Assembly: GCA_017523285.1 (NCBI GenBank)
Contig: JAFWWU010000080.1
Location: forward strand, 1-39,573
Length of the DNA: 39,573 bases
Source of the DNA: Ruminococcus sp.
Lineage (GTDB): Bacteria; Bacillota; Clostridia; Oscillospirales; Ruminococcaceae
Reading direction: 5' to 3'
The translations under genes were made by a program, and so were the position numbers. This document shows, one piece after another, positions 7,214-16,916 of this stretch; the first letter of the stretch is position 1, and each line of letters begins with the position of its first letter. Under the pieces are notes generated by a model. It saw only the letters and a program-made list of their open reading frames with translations. It did no database searches and was not told where the DNA came from.

Positions 7214-8332
7214 TTAAATGCTTGCATTTTTACCGATGTAAAGTGGATATGTTTCTGATCCTGTCAAAACTTTTTCATTGCTGATTTTAACGTTTTTATC
7301 AGTTATGATTGAGTTCATTTTACATCTTTCTCCCAATTCTGTACCCTGGAGCAGGACAGAATTCTTAACAACTGTTCCCTTACCGATTTTTACTCCTCTG
7401 AATAATACGCAGTTTTCTACTGTACCTTCAATAACGCAGCCATCAGCAATAAGCGAGTTTTTGATATTTGATTCAAGACCATACTTGACTGGTGCTGTAT
7501 CTCTGATTTTTGTGTAAATCGGTAAATCAGTTGTAAATAGTTTATCTCTATTTTCTGTATTAAGAAGAGCAAGGTTTGCTTCATAGTAGCTCTGAACACT
7601 GTCGATTTTTGTGAAATAATTCTTATGTTCATAGCCGTAAATCTTATATTCGTCTTTCTTTGCCTGAATTTCAGTTATAAGACTATATTGATTCTTGCTT
7701 GCTGCTTCTTTAACTATCTTTTTAAGGAATTCCTTGCTAATGATGAACATATCCAGTGAAATATTGCATTCGCCTGAGAATTGAGGTTCGATCAATACTT
7801 CAGAAACTCTACCGCTTTCATCAAATTCAAGAACATTTGTATATCGAGTTCTTTCATTATCGTATATACTTCTGCTATAAATAGCTGTAATATCAGCCTC
7901 TGTTTTAATATGCTGTTCAAGTGCCGGGTTAAAATCAATTGCAGTTACAAAATCACAGTCTGATAAAATAACGTATTTTGCCTTTGAATTTTCTACGAAA
8001 CTCCATATATTATTAAGAGCTTCAAGACGACCTCTGTAAATACCGCCAACCTGACTGTATGGAGGCAAAAGATGAAGTCCACCTTTTTTTCTTGATAAAT
8101 CCCATTCACGACCTGAGCCTAAATGGTCAAGAAGTGAGCTATAGTTTGATTTTGTAATAACACCAACTTCATATACGCCTGAATTTACCATATTGGATAA
8201 AGGAAAGTCGATTAATCTGTATCTTCCTCCGAACAATATAGAACCCATTGTTCTTTGTTTAGTAAGTTCTATAACTGATGAATCGTGCATACTTGCGAAT
8301 ATTAATCCTAAAACACTGTAATTTACTCCCAT
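7214..8332 (-). CDS. glgD: GlgD, regulatory-type subunit of glucose-1-phosphate adenylyltransferase
   Basis: 372 aa, paralogue of GlgC. A nucleotidyltransferase domain is followed by a left-handed beta-helix (hexapeptide-like repeats from about residue 280: SLIADGCVIEGTVENCVLF). The GlgC glycine-rich nucleotide loop (LAGGQGSRL) is replaced by FASMHDSSVIEL, although [10 protein letters not shown] is kept. This matches Firmicute GlgD, which has little activity alone and modulates GlgC in a GlgCD complex. The gene lies between glgC (13 nt) and glgA (18 nt) with an AAGGAGG site, consistent with 1:1 production of the complex. Confidence 0.93.
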   Translation of the reverse strand: MGVNYSVLGLIFASMHDSSVIELTKQRTMGSILFGGRYRLIDFPLSNMVNSGVYEVGVITKSNYSSLLDHLGSGREWDLSRKKGGLHLLPPYSQVGGIYRGRLEALNNIWSFVENSKAKYVILSDCDFVTAIDFNPALEQHIKTEADITAIYSRSIYDNERTRYTNVLEFDESGRVSEVLIEPQFSGECNISLDMFIISKEFLKKIVKEAASKNQYSLITEIQAKKDEYKIYGYEHKNYFTKIDSVQSYYEANLALLNTENRDKLFTTDLPIYTKIRDTAPVKYGLESNIKNSLIADGCVIEGTVENCVLFRGVKIGKGTVVKNSVLLQGTELGERCKMNSIITDKNVKISNEKVLTGSETYPLYIGKNASI

Positions 8333-8345
8333 AGTTTTTGCCTCC

Positions 8346-9548
8346 TTAAATACTATCTGCTATAATCTGTTTAGGTTTTACTTCTTTGCTTTCTGAAATC
8401 GTTACATTATGTCCGACTACGGCAATTCCCCAATCATCTTTATTTTCGATAGTTTCAGGACTTCTGCCTATATGAGCATTATTTTCGATTACACATTCTT
8501 CGCCAACAATTGCATATTCAACAATTGCACCTTTTTTTATTACAGAACCTGGCATTACAATACTGTATTTAACAGATGCTCCTTCTTCGATAGTAACACC
8601 TGAAAATACAACTGAAAAGTCAACAGTTCCATCAATATTACTTCCTTCTGAAATCATTGAGTTTTCAATGTTTGCGTTAGAGCCGATATACTGTGGCGGC
8701 ATATTGCTGTTTCTGGAATATATTTTCCATTTAAGATCGTATAAATCAAGTGGAGAATTAGGACTTAAGAGATCCATATTTGCTTCCCATAAGCTATCAA
8801 GAGTACCAACGTCCTTCCAGTAACCCTCAAATGAGTAAGCAAATAAACGCTCATTATTCTGAAGCATTGATGGAATAATATCCTTGCCAAAATCTTTTGA
8901 ACCTGTATTTGCATTTTCATTTTCAATAAGATATTTTTTGAGTTTTTCCCATGAAAAAACATAAATACCCATTGAAGCGAGTGTTGACTTAGGCTGTTTA
9001 GGCTTTTCTTCAAAATCAATAATCTGCATATCTTCATTACAGGTCATGATGCCAAGACGTGTTGCTTCATCATAAGAAACATCAAGAACTGCAATTGTAA
9101 GGTCAGCATTATTCTGAACATGGAAATCAACCATTTTTGAATAATCCATTTTATAAATATGGTCACCGCCGAGAACTATAACATATTCTGGGTTATATCT
9201 TTCGATAAAGCTCATATTCTGATAAATAGCGTTTGCAGTACCTTCATACCATGAAGCTCCGATTGAAGTCTGATATGGAGGAAGAACATGAACACCACCG
9301 TTCAGTTTATCAAGGTCCCAAGGCTGACCATTTCCGATATATTCATTTAAAACAAGTGGTTGATACTGTGTTAATACACCAACAGTATCAATTCCTGAGT
9401 TTGTACAGTTAGATAACGGGAAATCAATAAGTCTGTATTTTCCGCCATATGGAACAGCAGGCTTTGCCATATCTCTTGTTAATGCATACAAGCGGCTTCC
9501 CTGACCACCTGCAAGCAACATAGCTACACATTTTTTCTTTGTAAACAT
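8346..9548 (-). CDS. glgC: Glucose-1-phosphate adenylyltransferase (ADP-glucose pyrophosphorylase), catalytic subunit
   Basis: 400 aa. Makes ADP-glucose from ATP and glucose-1-phosphate, the committed step of glycogen synthesis. Motifs: [13 protein letters not shown] (residues 12-24) for nucleotide binding, [20 protein letters not shown], the catalytic metal region [14 protein letters not shown], and the FEEKPK sugar-phosphate motif. The C-terminal third is the beta-helix with repeats such as [13 protein letters not shown]. Length is normal. The ribosome site AGGAGGAG is near ideal. Second gene of the glgBCDA operon. Confidence 0.96.
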   Translation of the reverse strand: MFTKKKCVAMLLAGGQGSRLYALTRDMAKPAVPYGGKYRLIDFPLSNCTNSGIDTVGVLTQYQPLVLNEYIGNGQPWDLDKLNGGVHVLPPYQTSIGASWYEGTANAIYQNMSFIERYNPEYVIVLGGDHIYKMDYSKMVDFHVQNNADLTIAVLDVSYDEATRLGIMTCNEDMQIIDFEEKPKQPKSTLASMGIYVFSWEKLKKYLIENENANTGSKDFGKDIIPSMLQNNERLFAYSFEGYWKDVGTLDSLWEANMDLLSPNSPLDLYDLKWKIYSRNSNMPPQYIGSNANIENSMISEGSNIDGTVDFSVVFSGVTIEEGASVKYSIVMPGSVIKKGAIVEYAIVGEECVIENNAHIGRSPETIENKDDWGIAVVGHNVTISESKEVKPKQIIADSI

Positions 9549-9593
9549 AATACTCCTCCTGTAAGTCTGTGCAGATTTATTTTAAATATAACA

Positions 9594-11531
9594 TTATTTT
9601 TTGTTTATATTCTTTTTTTCATTTGTTTTTCTTGGTTTAACGGGTGTATGCTTTAAGTAGATAACTGATAACGGAGCAAGTGTCAATGAAATAGAATCAT
9701 CAAAACCATGCATAGAATAATGCTTTGATGTATATGATTTCTGAGAAATTCCGCTACCTCCGAATTCAATTGCATCAGAATTGAATATAAGTTTATATCT
9801 TCCTTTTTTAGGAACACCGATTTTATAATCAGTACGTTCAACAGGAACAAAATTGCATACAGCGATAATTTCATCACCATTATCATCAATTCTTCTGAAT
9901 GCAATAACTGATTGTTTATAATCGTCGTTTGAAATCCAGTTGAAGCCTGTCCATGAGTCATCATTCTGCCAGAGTGGAGAATTTTCTAAATAGAATTTAT
10001 TTAGTTTTTCTGTGAAGAGTAGCATTTGTGCATGCATATCATCAGAAAGTAAATTCCAGTCGAGCTGAGTCTGATAATTCCATTCGTTTTTTTGAGCAAA
10101 TTCCTGTCCCATAAACATAAGCTTTTTGCCTGGATGTGCCATTGTATAACACATAAATGCTTTTAATGAACTGAATTTCTGTTCATAGTTTCCGGGCATT
10201 TTATGGAAAAGTGAGCATTTTCCGTATACAACTTCATCATGAGAAATAGGAAGTATATAGTTTTCTGAAAAACAATAGAAGAATGAAAACGTAAGTTTAT
10301 CATGATTAAAGGCACGATAAATCGGGTCTAATGAAATGTATGAAACCATATCATTCATCCAGCCCATATTCCATTTGAAGTTAAATCCGAGACCGCCTAT
10401 GTCAGTTGGTTTTGTAACCATAGGCCATGCCGTTGATTCTTCGGCAATCATTAAGACATCAGGCTGAATTGAAAATACTGCTTCATTCAGACGCTTAAGA
10501 AATGCAACTGCTTCAAGGTTTTCGTTGCCGCCGTAAATATTAGCACACCATTCACCATCTCGTCTGTCGTAATCAAGATATAGCATTGATGCAACAGCAT
10601 CTACTCGCAATCCATCGATATGGAATTCGTTTAGCCAATAGCAAGCGCTTGAAATAAGGAATGAGCAAACTTCGCCTTTACCGTAATCAAATACTCGTGT
10701 TCCCCATGCCTTATGTTCTTTTTTACATTCATCTGTGTATTCATAACAGCAAGTTCCGTCAAACTCGTAAAGACCGCTTCCATCTTTAGGAAAATGAGCA
10801 GGAACCCAGTCAAGAATAACAGAGATATTATTTTCATGAAATAGATTAATCATTTTTCGGAAATCATCAGGAGTTCCGAATCTTGAAGTAGGTGCATAAT
10901 AACCTGTAACCTGATATCCCCATGAGCCTTCAAACGGATATTCAGTTAATGGCATAAACTCAATATGAGTATATGACATTTTCTTCAGATAAGGTATTAT
11001 ATTATTTGCAAATGAAACATAATCATAATAGTTGCCGTCATCGTTAATCTTCCAGGAATTAAGATGTACTTCATATATATTGATAGGACTTTTATATATG
11101 TTTTTTTTCTTCTTATTTTTAATCCATTCTTTATCAGTCCATTTGAATGAACTTTCAAATATTTTTGATGCTGTGCTTGGACGAGTTTCAAAATGATGTC
11201 CATAAGGATCGGATTTAAGGAGAATACGTCCATCCATAGCTTCTATTGAGAATTTATATATATCAAATTGTTTTAATTTTGGTATAGTAACTTCCCATAC
11301 ACCATCAGCAATAAGCTCCATTTTATTAACATTTCTGTCCCAGTTGTTAAAATCACCTACAACTGAAACTGATTTAGCTTTAGGAGCCCATACTCTGAAA
11401 ATATAAGATTTATTTCTTGAACCTTTTACAGGGTGAACACCAAAAAACTGATAAGCCTGATAATTCTTTCCTTGATAAAATAAATATAATGGAAAATCAT
11501 TTAACTTTGAGTTGTTTATAGAAGTTGACAT
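9594..11531 (-). CDS. glgB: 1,4-alpha-glucan branching enzyme
   Basis: 645 aa, CBM48 plus GH13. Transfers alpha-1,4 chains to make alpha-1,6 branches in glycogen. The N-terminal CBM48 (about 20-130) contains FRVWAPKAKSVSVVGDFNNW. The GH13 barrel shows the nucleophile Asp311 (DGLRVDAVASM), the acid/base Glu364 (MIAEES) and His431-Asp432 (ISHDEVVYGK). A C-terminal beta-domain ends in a lysine-rich tail (KPRKTNEKKNINKK). The length is typical of the shorter GlgB type that lacks the extra N1 domain. It is the first gene of the operon, with AAAGGGGG before its ATG and its own promoter. Confidence 0.95.
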   Translation of the reverse strand: MSTSINNSKLNDFPLYLFYQGKNYQAYQFFGVHPVKGSRNKSYIFRVWAPKAKSVSVVGDFNNWDRNVNKMELIADGVWEVTIPKLKQFDIYKFSIEAMDGRILLKSDPYGHHFETRPSTASKIFESSFKWTDKEWIKNKKKKNIYKSPINIYEVHLNSWKINDDGNYYDYVSFANNIIPYLKKMSYTHIEFMPLTEYPFEGSWGYQVTGYYAPTSRFGTPDDFRKMINLFHENNISVILDWVPAHFPKDGSGLYEFDGTCCYEYTDECKKEHKAWGTRVFDYGKGEVCSFLISSACYWLNEFHIDGLRVDAVASMLYLDYDRRDGEWCANIYGGNENLEAVAFLKRLNEAVFSIQPDVLMIAEESTAWPMVTKPTDIGGLGFNFKWNMGWMNDMVSYISLDPIYRAFNHDKLTFSFFYCFSENYILPISHDEVVYGKCSLFHKMPGNYEQKFSSLKAFMCYTMAHPGKKLMFMGQEFAQKNEWNYQTQLDWNLLSDDMHAQMLLFTEKLNKFYLENSPLWQNDDSWTGFNWISNDDYKQSVIAFRRIDDNGDEIIAVCNFVPVERTDYKIGVPKKGRYKLIFNSDAIEFGGSGISQKSYTSKHYSMHGFDDSISLTLAPLSVIYLKHTPVKPRKTNEKKNINKK

Positions 11532-11556
11532 ACTATTCCCCCTTTGCTATATTACT

Positions 11557-11585
11557 ATTTTATCAGATATATCATCAATATTCAA
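11557..11585 (-). promoter_or_regulatory. Promoter of the glgBCDA operon
   Basis: On the minus strand, -35 TTGAAT (11580-11585), a 17-bp spacer ending in TGA, and -10 TAAAAT (11557-11562). This predicts a short leader of about 20 nt carrying the ribosome site. A second TATAAT on the same strand at 11660-11665 lacks a well-placed -35. Confidence 0.5.
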
Positions 11586-11800
11586 GCTTTTTTGCTATTT
11601 CCATAAAAAATTCAGATATTACACCAGTTTTATTTGTGCGTTTTAGTGCATTTTGACATATTATAATAATAAAATTCTCCATGTTTGTTAAATTAACAAA
11701 AATTATACAAAAAGATTCAAAATAAATTATGCATAAATTTAAAACATATCACATCTGTTCGATTGTTAAAATTTATTATTATGCATTACAATTAAAAAAC
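11586..11800. other. Gene-free AT-rich stretch between glgB and spoIIE
   Basis: The gene-free gap runs from 11532 to 11848. Apart from the glgB promoter and the spoIIE terminator, this 215-nt middle part shows a TATAAT-like box (11660-11665, minus strand) and many A/T runs. I see no supported gene, RNA or repeat here. Confidence 0.5.
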
Positions 11801-11830
11801 TATGGCAATGCATTATACAGCATTGCCATA
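11794..11830 (-). terminator. Intrinsic terminator of spoIIE
   Basis: A 10-bp stem TATGGCAATG/CATTGCCATA (11801-11810, 11821-11830) with a 10-nt loop. On the minus strand it is followed by GTTTTTTAAT, a proper T-tract, 19 nt past the spoIIE stop. Confidence 0.8.
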
Positions 11831-11848
11831 ATATTTAAACATAATTTA

Positions 11849-14083
11849 TTACTGTTCAATAAGTTTCATACCTATTACTGTAATATCATCATCCACATTC
11901 GTTTCGGAATAATTACGGGCTTTTCTGCATATTTCGTCTACTATAAATCTTAAATCGTTACTGCATAGCAATAATTCTTTGATATTATGATATTGATTTT
12001 CACTTATTCCGTCAGAAAACATTAATATAATATCATTTGGATCAAATTCAAAGTTTCTTGAATAGGTATCAGCTTCATTTACTATTCCGATAGGAAAAGT
12101 TGTTGAACTGATTTTTATAACCTGATTGTTATGTCTTATAAGTGTTGCAGATGCGCCAGATTTTATAATTGTAAGATAAGCTGTATCAAGATTAATTTTT
12201 ATTACATCAAGTGTTGCGAAAGCTTCATCAGACGATTTTGTCAGCATGATTGAATTTATAAGCTTGATAGCAGATGAATGTTCAACTCCGCTGTTTATAA
12301 GTTTTTTAAACATAGTTACAACCATTCTTGATTCAAGCGAAGCGTTTTTTCCGCTTCCCATTCCGTCCGAAAGAACGACATAACCGTTTCCGGTACCATC
12401 TGAAAAGGTTGTGAAATAATCCCCTGTTTCTTCTGAATTTGTTGCACACATTGAGGCTGAATAAACATCAAGTTTATATTGTGTTGTCTCGAAAACTCGT
12501 ATCCGTACTTCTTTTCCTGAATATACAGGCTCGGAATAATCAAGTTTAAGCTTTACTTCATCAGAAATAATATCACAAATCCGTTCAAAGTTTTTCGGTG
12601 TATCATCAGCAGAAAAATATAGTTCTAGCAAGAGTCTGTTCTGTGAATTGTAGTAAGCTACCACCTTACTAACATAAAAATTGTATTTTTCAAGTTTTTC
12701 TTTTACGTTTTTACTTATACTTTCGCTATATCTTATATCAACTTTCTGACTTGCTGAATGAATAATATCTTCAGTAATTTTAATTTGCTCAAATAGAAGT
12801 TCCCTGCTTTCTGAGAGTTTTGTTTCTATAAGTCTGGCAGTGAGTTTATTTCTGTATTGCTTTGCGAATTCAAGTGCAAGTTTATCCTTATAAATACATT
12901 CTTCAAGTTCATAAGGGAATTTTTCTATTTTTGGTTCTCCCATGTCTGTAAGCTTTTTAAAGCCACTTTTTGTCATATCATAATTATTATACCAGCAAAA
13001 TAATCTGTTATGACAATGTCTGCATACATTTTGGCAAGCAGTATCACAATCATCATCAGAGGAATTTATGGTAGAAAGGTAATCTGAAATTTTCTTTGAG
13101 TCGTTTCTTACTACTGCAATTGATGATGCAAGAAATGACATTTGCTGTGAAATTATATCGTTGATTTCTTTAGAACTTTTTTCAGTAATTATCCATTTAT
13201 CAGATAACAGTGGTGAAACAGCAGTAAATATCAGAGTAGAAATAACAATTTCAAATACAAAATTGAAAATATCAGTAAAAATTCCTGTAATAATAAAAAA
13301 TATAAAATTTATAGATATAAAAAATATTGAAATTACAGCAGTATTATTTTTATGAAGATATCCTGCAAGAAGACCTGATATTGGGAGAAGAACAAACGGA
13401 AGTCCTGTTTCGTATGATGAAAGAAAAAGACCACAGATAGTAAGTGCACCACAAAGAATACCGCCTATATAGCTGTAATGATGAAGAGCAATCAGCGTTA
13501 TAGCAGCGCCTGTAATTCTTCCGATGTTCAGGTCGAATAAATCAAATGATGAAAATGAAGCTATAATGCCAACATAAACTATAGCATAAGCACAACTTAC
13601 TGCTGATTTTAAATCTATTATCTTTTTATGTTTAAGACTGTCACATGTGAGATTTATAAAGCTTGCAGTAAATCCTGCCATAATAGCATAAACAAGATAA
13701 AATATAACTTTAAAGAATATTTCATCGATTATTAATGCAACAAGAAGTCCTGATAAAAAAGTGCTTACAGCAGTTATAATTCCTGTTTGTCGTGAAGAAA
13801 GATTTATATCAAAAATCAGCTTGCATAGAATTATAAATACCATTGAGCATATAATTATAATATTTTTATGCAGTTGCGATGTTGCGACATATTTTATAAG
13901 ACTGCCAACAAGAACAGCAAGTGATGACAGCGGATTAACTGCACCTGCAATAGAAATATTCAGAAACGAAACAGTTCCGCTTATTTTAATATCTGAAAGC
14001 AGCAATCCTGCTATAAAGGATAAGAATATACTGCTTATGAATTCAAGATTATGATTTCTTAATGATACTTTTGCTTTTAACAT
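11849..14083 (-). CDS. spoIIE: Stage II sporulation protein E (SpoIIE), PP2C-type phosphatase
   Basis: 744 aa. In endospore formers it dephosphorylates the anti-anti-sigma factor SpoIIAA, which frees sigma-F in the forespore, and it acts at the polar septum. The N-terminal part (about 15-290) holds roughly ten membrane segments. A central cytoplasmic region (about 300-525) contains a cysteine cluster (CDTACQNVCRHCHNRLFC). The C-terminal PP2C domain has VVLSDGMGSGKNA and IILMFSDGISENQ with metal-binding aspartates. It is somewhat shorter than the Bacillus protein (about 820 aa) but complete. AAAGGTGAT precedes the ATG. A TATAAT box lies at 14123-14128 on the minus strand; I see no clear Spo0A box. 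Confidence 0.92.
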   Translation of the reverse strand: MLKAKVSLRNHNLEFISSIFLSFIAGLLLSDIKISGTVSFLNISIAGAVNPLSSLAVLVGSLIKYVATSQLHKNIIIICSMVFIILCKLIFDINLSSRQTGIITAVSTFLSGLLVALIIDEIFFKVIFYLVYAIMAGFTASFINLTCDSLKHKKIIDLKSAVSCAYAIVYVGIIASFSSFDLFDLNIGRITGAAITLIALHHYSYIGGILCGALTICGLFLSSYETGLPFVLLPISGLLAGYLHKNNTAVISIFFISINFIFFIITGIFTDIFNFVFEIVISTLIFTAVSPLLSDKWIITEKSSKEINDIISQQMSFLASSIAVVRNDSKKISDYLSTINSSDDDCDTACQNVCRHCHNRLFCWYNNYDMTKSGFKKLTDMGEPKIEKFPYELEECIYKDKLALEFAKQYRNKLTARLIETKLSESRELLFEQIKITEDIIHSASQKVDIRYSESISKNVKEKLEKYNFYVSKVVAYYNSQNRLLLELYFSADDTPKNFERICDIISDEVKLKLDYSEPVYSGKEVRIRVFETTQYKLDVYSASMCATNSEETGDYFTTFSDGTGNGYVVLSDGMGSGKNASLESRMVVTMFKKLINSGVEHSSAIKLINSIMLTKSSDEAFATLDVIKINLDTAYLTIIKSGASATLIRHNNQVIKISSTTFPIGIVNEADTYSRNFEFDPNDIILMFSDGISENQYHNIKELLLCSNDLRFIVDEICRKARNYSETNVDDDITVIGMKLIEQ

Positions 14084-14190
14084 CTTTAATCACCTTTATT
14101 GTATTTGATGATTAAATTATACATTATAACGCATAAGAATCATGTCATAATAAAATTGTTCAATTATGTAAAAATTAAGCTAAACTACTA

Positions 14191-15051
14191 TTATAATTTG
14201 TTTTTTATTGAAACTGCAAGATTTTTCAGTAAATCCATTGATAATTCTTCTATTCTTACTGTATGCTTGATGTTATTGTCATTAAGCGATGAAAGGACAA
14301 TTTCTTTATCAAGATTCATCTGTTTGGTAAGTGAATTCACAAGAGTTTTTCTTCTTTGTGAAAATCCGCATTTTACAATTTCAAAAAATAGTTTTTCTGT
14401 TTCAGCGGGAAGTTTTTTATCATTATTGATATCAATTCTGATTACTGCAGAGTCAACGTTAGGAGCAGGCATAAAGCTTCCTCTTGAAACATCAAACAGT
14501 TTTTTTACGCTGCCGTGATAATTTACACCGACAGTAATCGCTCCTGATTCTCTTGTACCTACTTTTGCACATAAACGCTGTGCTGCTTCCTTTTGTACCA
14601 TAACAGTAATAGAATCTATAGGAAGGTTATTTTCAAGCATCATCATAATTATCGGTGAAGTTATATAGTAAGGTAAATTGGCACAGACAGCTACTTTCAT
14701 TCCTTCGAATTCTTCTTTGATAAGAGAATGCAAATCGCATTTCATTACATCCTTATTAATAATTTTGATATTATCAAATTCTTCAAGAGTTTCATCAAGA
14801 ATAGGAAGCAAACGACTGTCAATTTCAACTGCAACTACTTTTTTTGCACGTTTTGCAAGTTCAGCAGTAAGAGTCCCGAAACCTGTACCGATTTCAATGA
14901 TACCATATTCAGAATTAGCGTTACCCATTTCAGCAATTTTTGGACATACATCAGGATTTATAAGAAAATTCTGTCCAAGTCCCTTCGAAAAATTAAATCC
15001 ATGCTTTTCAAGTATTTCTTTTACTACGCCTATATTTGTTAAATTCTTCAT
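14191..15051 (-). CDS. rsmA: 16S rRNA (adenine1518-N6/adenine1519-N6)-dimethyltransferase
   Basis: 286 aa, also called KsgA. It dimethylates two adjacent adenines in helix 45 near the 3' end of 16S rRNA, using S-adenosylmethionine, late in small-subunit assembly. Motifs: LGQNFLINPDV at the N-terminus, EIGTGFGTLTAELAKRA (SAM motif I), VVAVEID, and the catalytic motif NLPYYITSPI. Length is normal. The GAGGTCAG ribosome site is just upstream, and the start is 3 nt after the stop of the preceding small gene, so the four genes from 18153 down to 14191 form one operon. Confidence 0.95.
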   Translation of the reverse strand: MKNLTNIGVVKEILEKHGFNFSKGLGQNFLINPDVCPKIAEMGNANSEYGIIEIGTGFGTLTAELAKRAKKVVAVEIDSRLLPILDETLEEFDNIKIINKDVMKCDLHSLIKEEFEGMKVAVCANLPYYITSPIIMMMLENNLPIDSITVMVQKEAAQRLCAKVGTRESGAITVGVNYHGSVKKLFDVSRGSFMPAPNVDSAVIRIDINNDKKLPAETEKLFFEIVKCGFSQRRKTLVNSLTKQMNLDKEIVLSSLNDNNIKHTVRIEELSMDLLKNLAVSIKNKL

Positions 15052-15054
15052 TTA

Positions 15055-15327
15055 TTATCTGACCTCGTGTTTTACTTTATCATTGAATTCCATTTGTTTT
15101 GCATCATTCATCTTTTCCAATGAATTTACAAGATAATCAGCCGATCTGAATGTTTTTTGAAAATTATTATCTTTAAAATGGAATGTGAGATCAACGTAAT
15201 CATTGTCAATTCTGATATCAAGTGCTTCAAATTGTCTGCCACGATATTTGTTCATACCATAGTTTATATAAGCATTGATTTCACTTTGCGTTAATTCGCC
15301 GTTATATACATTGACTTTCACTTTCAC
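15055..15327 (-). CDS. Small conserved protein with an NrdD-tail-like C-terminus
   Basis: 90 aa. The N-terminus (VKVNVYNGELTQSE) and centre (DNDYVDLTFHFKD) look like a small alpha/beta domain. The C-terminus, YLVNSLEKMNDAKQMEFNDKVKH, resembles the last residues of anaerobic ribonucleotide reductases (N-x-x-K-x-x-E-x-x-x-R-V-K-H) but lacks the glycyl-radical site and zinc cysteines. I recall small Firmicute proteins of this type being labelled NrdD-like, but the function is unknown. It starts at GTG in a GTGA overlap with the upstream oxidoreductase stop. A second GTG at 15321 is better spaced from AAGGAG and is an alternative start. Confidence 0.55.
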   Translation of the reverse strand: MKVKVNVYNGELTQSEINAYINYGMNKYRGRQFEALDIRIDNDYVDLTFHFKDNNFQKTFRSADYLVNSLEKMNDAKQMEFNDKVKHEVR

Positions 15328-16916
15328 ACACTCCTTAATTTCTCTATTATCTTTTCAGCACATTTCATGCCGTCAACTGCAGCTGAAACAATACCGCCTG
15401 CATATCCTGCGCCTTCACCGCATGGATATAGTCCGTTTAATGAAACAGATTCTAAATTCTCATTACGTTCAATTCGTACAGGAGATGAACTTCTACTTTC
15501 AATACCAGTAATAACAGCATCATCGCTGTCAAAACCCTGAATTTTTTTGCCAAATTCCTTTATCCCTGCTTTAAGCGATTCGCAAATATAATCAGGTAGG
15601 TATTCTTCAGGTTTTGCGAATTTATATCCAGGTTTATAGCTTGGCTTAACTTTGCCAATTCTCGATGGAGGTGTATCATTTATAAAATCCTTTACAGTAG
15701 TGACAGGAGCGTAATAATTGCTTCCACCCGCTATAAAAGCTTTATTCTCGGTTTCACGCTGGAGGTGCATACCTGCAAGCGGATGATCACTCTTAAAATC
15801 ATCTGGAGAAACTCCTACAAGTAAGGCACTGTTTGAATTATCTTCATTTCTACTGTAATAACTCATTCCGTTGACAACAAGCCTGTCTTTTTCTGAAGCA
15901 GCCGCAACAACAACTCCACCGGGGCACATACAGAATGTATAGACACTTCTGCCGTTTTCAAGATGTACTGCCAATTTATAATCAGCTGTCCCTAATGCAG
16001 TATTATCAGCACTATCACCATACATAGATTTATTTATGTCTGTTCTGAGATGTTCAATTCTTACGCCCATAGAAAAATTTTTCTGACTTAATACAATCTT
16101 TTTTTCATAAAGCAATTCGAAAATGTCACGGGCACTGTGTCCAATTGCAAGAATCAAATTATCAGTTTCGATACATTTTTTCTCTGAATTTTGTATATAG
16201 TGAACTTTTGAAATATTGTTGTTGCAAATTTCAAAATCTGTCATTTTACAGTTGAATTTTACTTCACCGCCGAGTGAAATAATATACTCTCGTATTTTTT
16301 TAACAACAATTCTTAGCTTATCTGTGCCGATATGTGGTTTGGAAAGATAAGTTATTTCTTCAGGTGCACCAAATCTGACAAGTGTTTCAAGAACATATTT
16401 AATCCTATTATCATTAATGCCTGTTGTTAATTTTCCATCTGAGAATGCACCTGCACCGCCCTCGCCAAACTGGACATTGCATTCATCGTCAAGTTTTCCT
16501 GTTTTCCAGAAGTCATCTACAGCTGCCTGTCTTTCATCAACGTTGCCGCCTCTTTCAAGTATGATAGGTCTTGCACCACTTTGAGCGAGAACTAATCCTG
16601 CAAAGATACCTGCCGGGCCGAAACCTACAATTACGGGATGTTTAACAACATTCTGAATCCTTTTAATTTCATAATTATACTTTTCAATATGAACAGAGTT
16701 TTTGACTTTTTTAAGTATAATCTGCTCGTTATATGTATGTATATCTACTGAAATTACAAAATGAACATTGTTTTTCTTTCTTGCATCAACAGATTTCTTT
16801 GATAACTTTATATCATTTATTTGTTTTGAATTTAATTTATATTTTGAAATTATAAACTGCTTCAGATTATTGAAATCAAATTCAAGAGGTATATCTATAT
16901 TATTAATTCTTACCAT
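15324..16916 (-). CDS. FAD-dependent dehydrogenase (COG2509 family)
   Basis: 530 aa, cytoplasmic flavoprotein of unknown substrate. An N-terminal region of about 85 residues precedes a dinucleotide-binding motif, VIVGFGPAGIFAGL (about 96-109). It is followed by ILERGGNVDERQ and the family-typical FGEGGAGAFSDGKLTTG, then a long FAD/NAD-binding core with a C-terminal FAD-contact segment (GLYPCGEGAGYAGGIVSAAVDG). It overlaps the next upstream gene by 14 bp and the next downstream gene by 4 bp. The tight link with another FAD protein and with rsmA is conserved-operon-like, but its meaning is unclear. Confidence 0.85.
   Translation of the reverse strand: MVRINNIDIPLEFDFNNLKQFIISKYKLNSKQINDIKLSKKSVDARKKNNVHFVISVDIHTYNEQIILKKVKNSVHIEKYNYEIKRIQNVVKHPVIVGFGPAGIFAGLVLAQSGARPIILERGGNVDERQAAVDDFWKTGKLDDECNVQFGEGGAGAFSDGKLTTGINDNRIKYVLETLVRFGAPEEITYLSKPHIGTDKLRIVVKKIREYIISLGGEVKFNCKMTDFEICNNNISKVHYIQNSEKKCIETDNLILAIGHSARDIFELLYEKKIVLSQKNFSMGVRIEHLRTDINKSMYGDSADNTALGTADYKLAVHLENGRSVYTFCMCPGGVVVAAASEKDRLVVNGMSYYSRNEDNSNSALLVGVSPDDFKSDHPLAGMHLQRETENKAFIAGGSNYYAPVTTVKDFINDTPPSRIGKVKPSYKPGYKFAKPEEYLPDYICESLKAGIKEFGKKIQGFDSDDAVITGIESRSSSPVRIERNENLESVSLNGLYPCGEGAGYAGGIVSAAVDGMKCAEKIIEKLRSV

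Noticed and set aside
11653-11670. TTGACA on the plus strand followed closely by TATAAT
   Set aside because: The two boxes are only about 1 bp apart, so they cannot form one promoter, and no plus-strand gene follows.
13161-14054. Plus-strand frames inside spoIIE rich in hydrophobic residues
   Set aside because: They mirror the membrane-coding part of spoIIE and lack start signals; they are antisense shadows.
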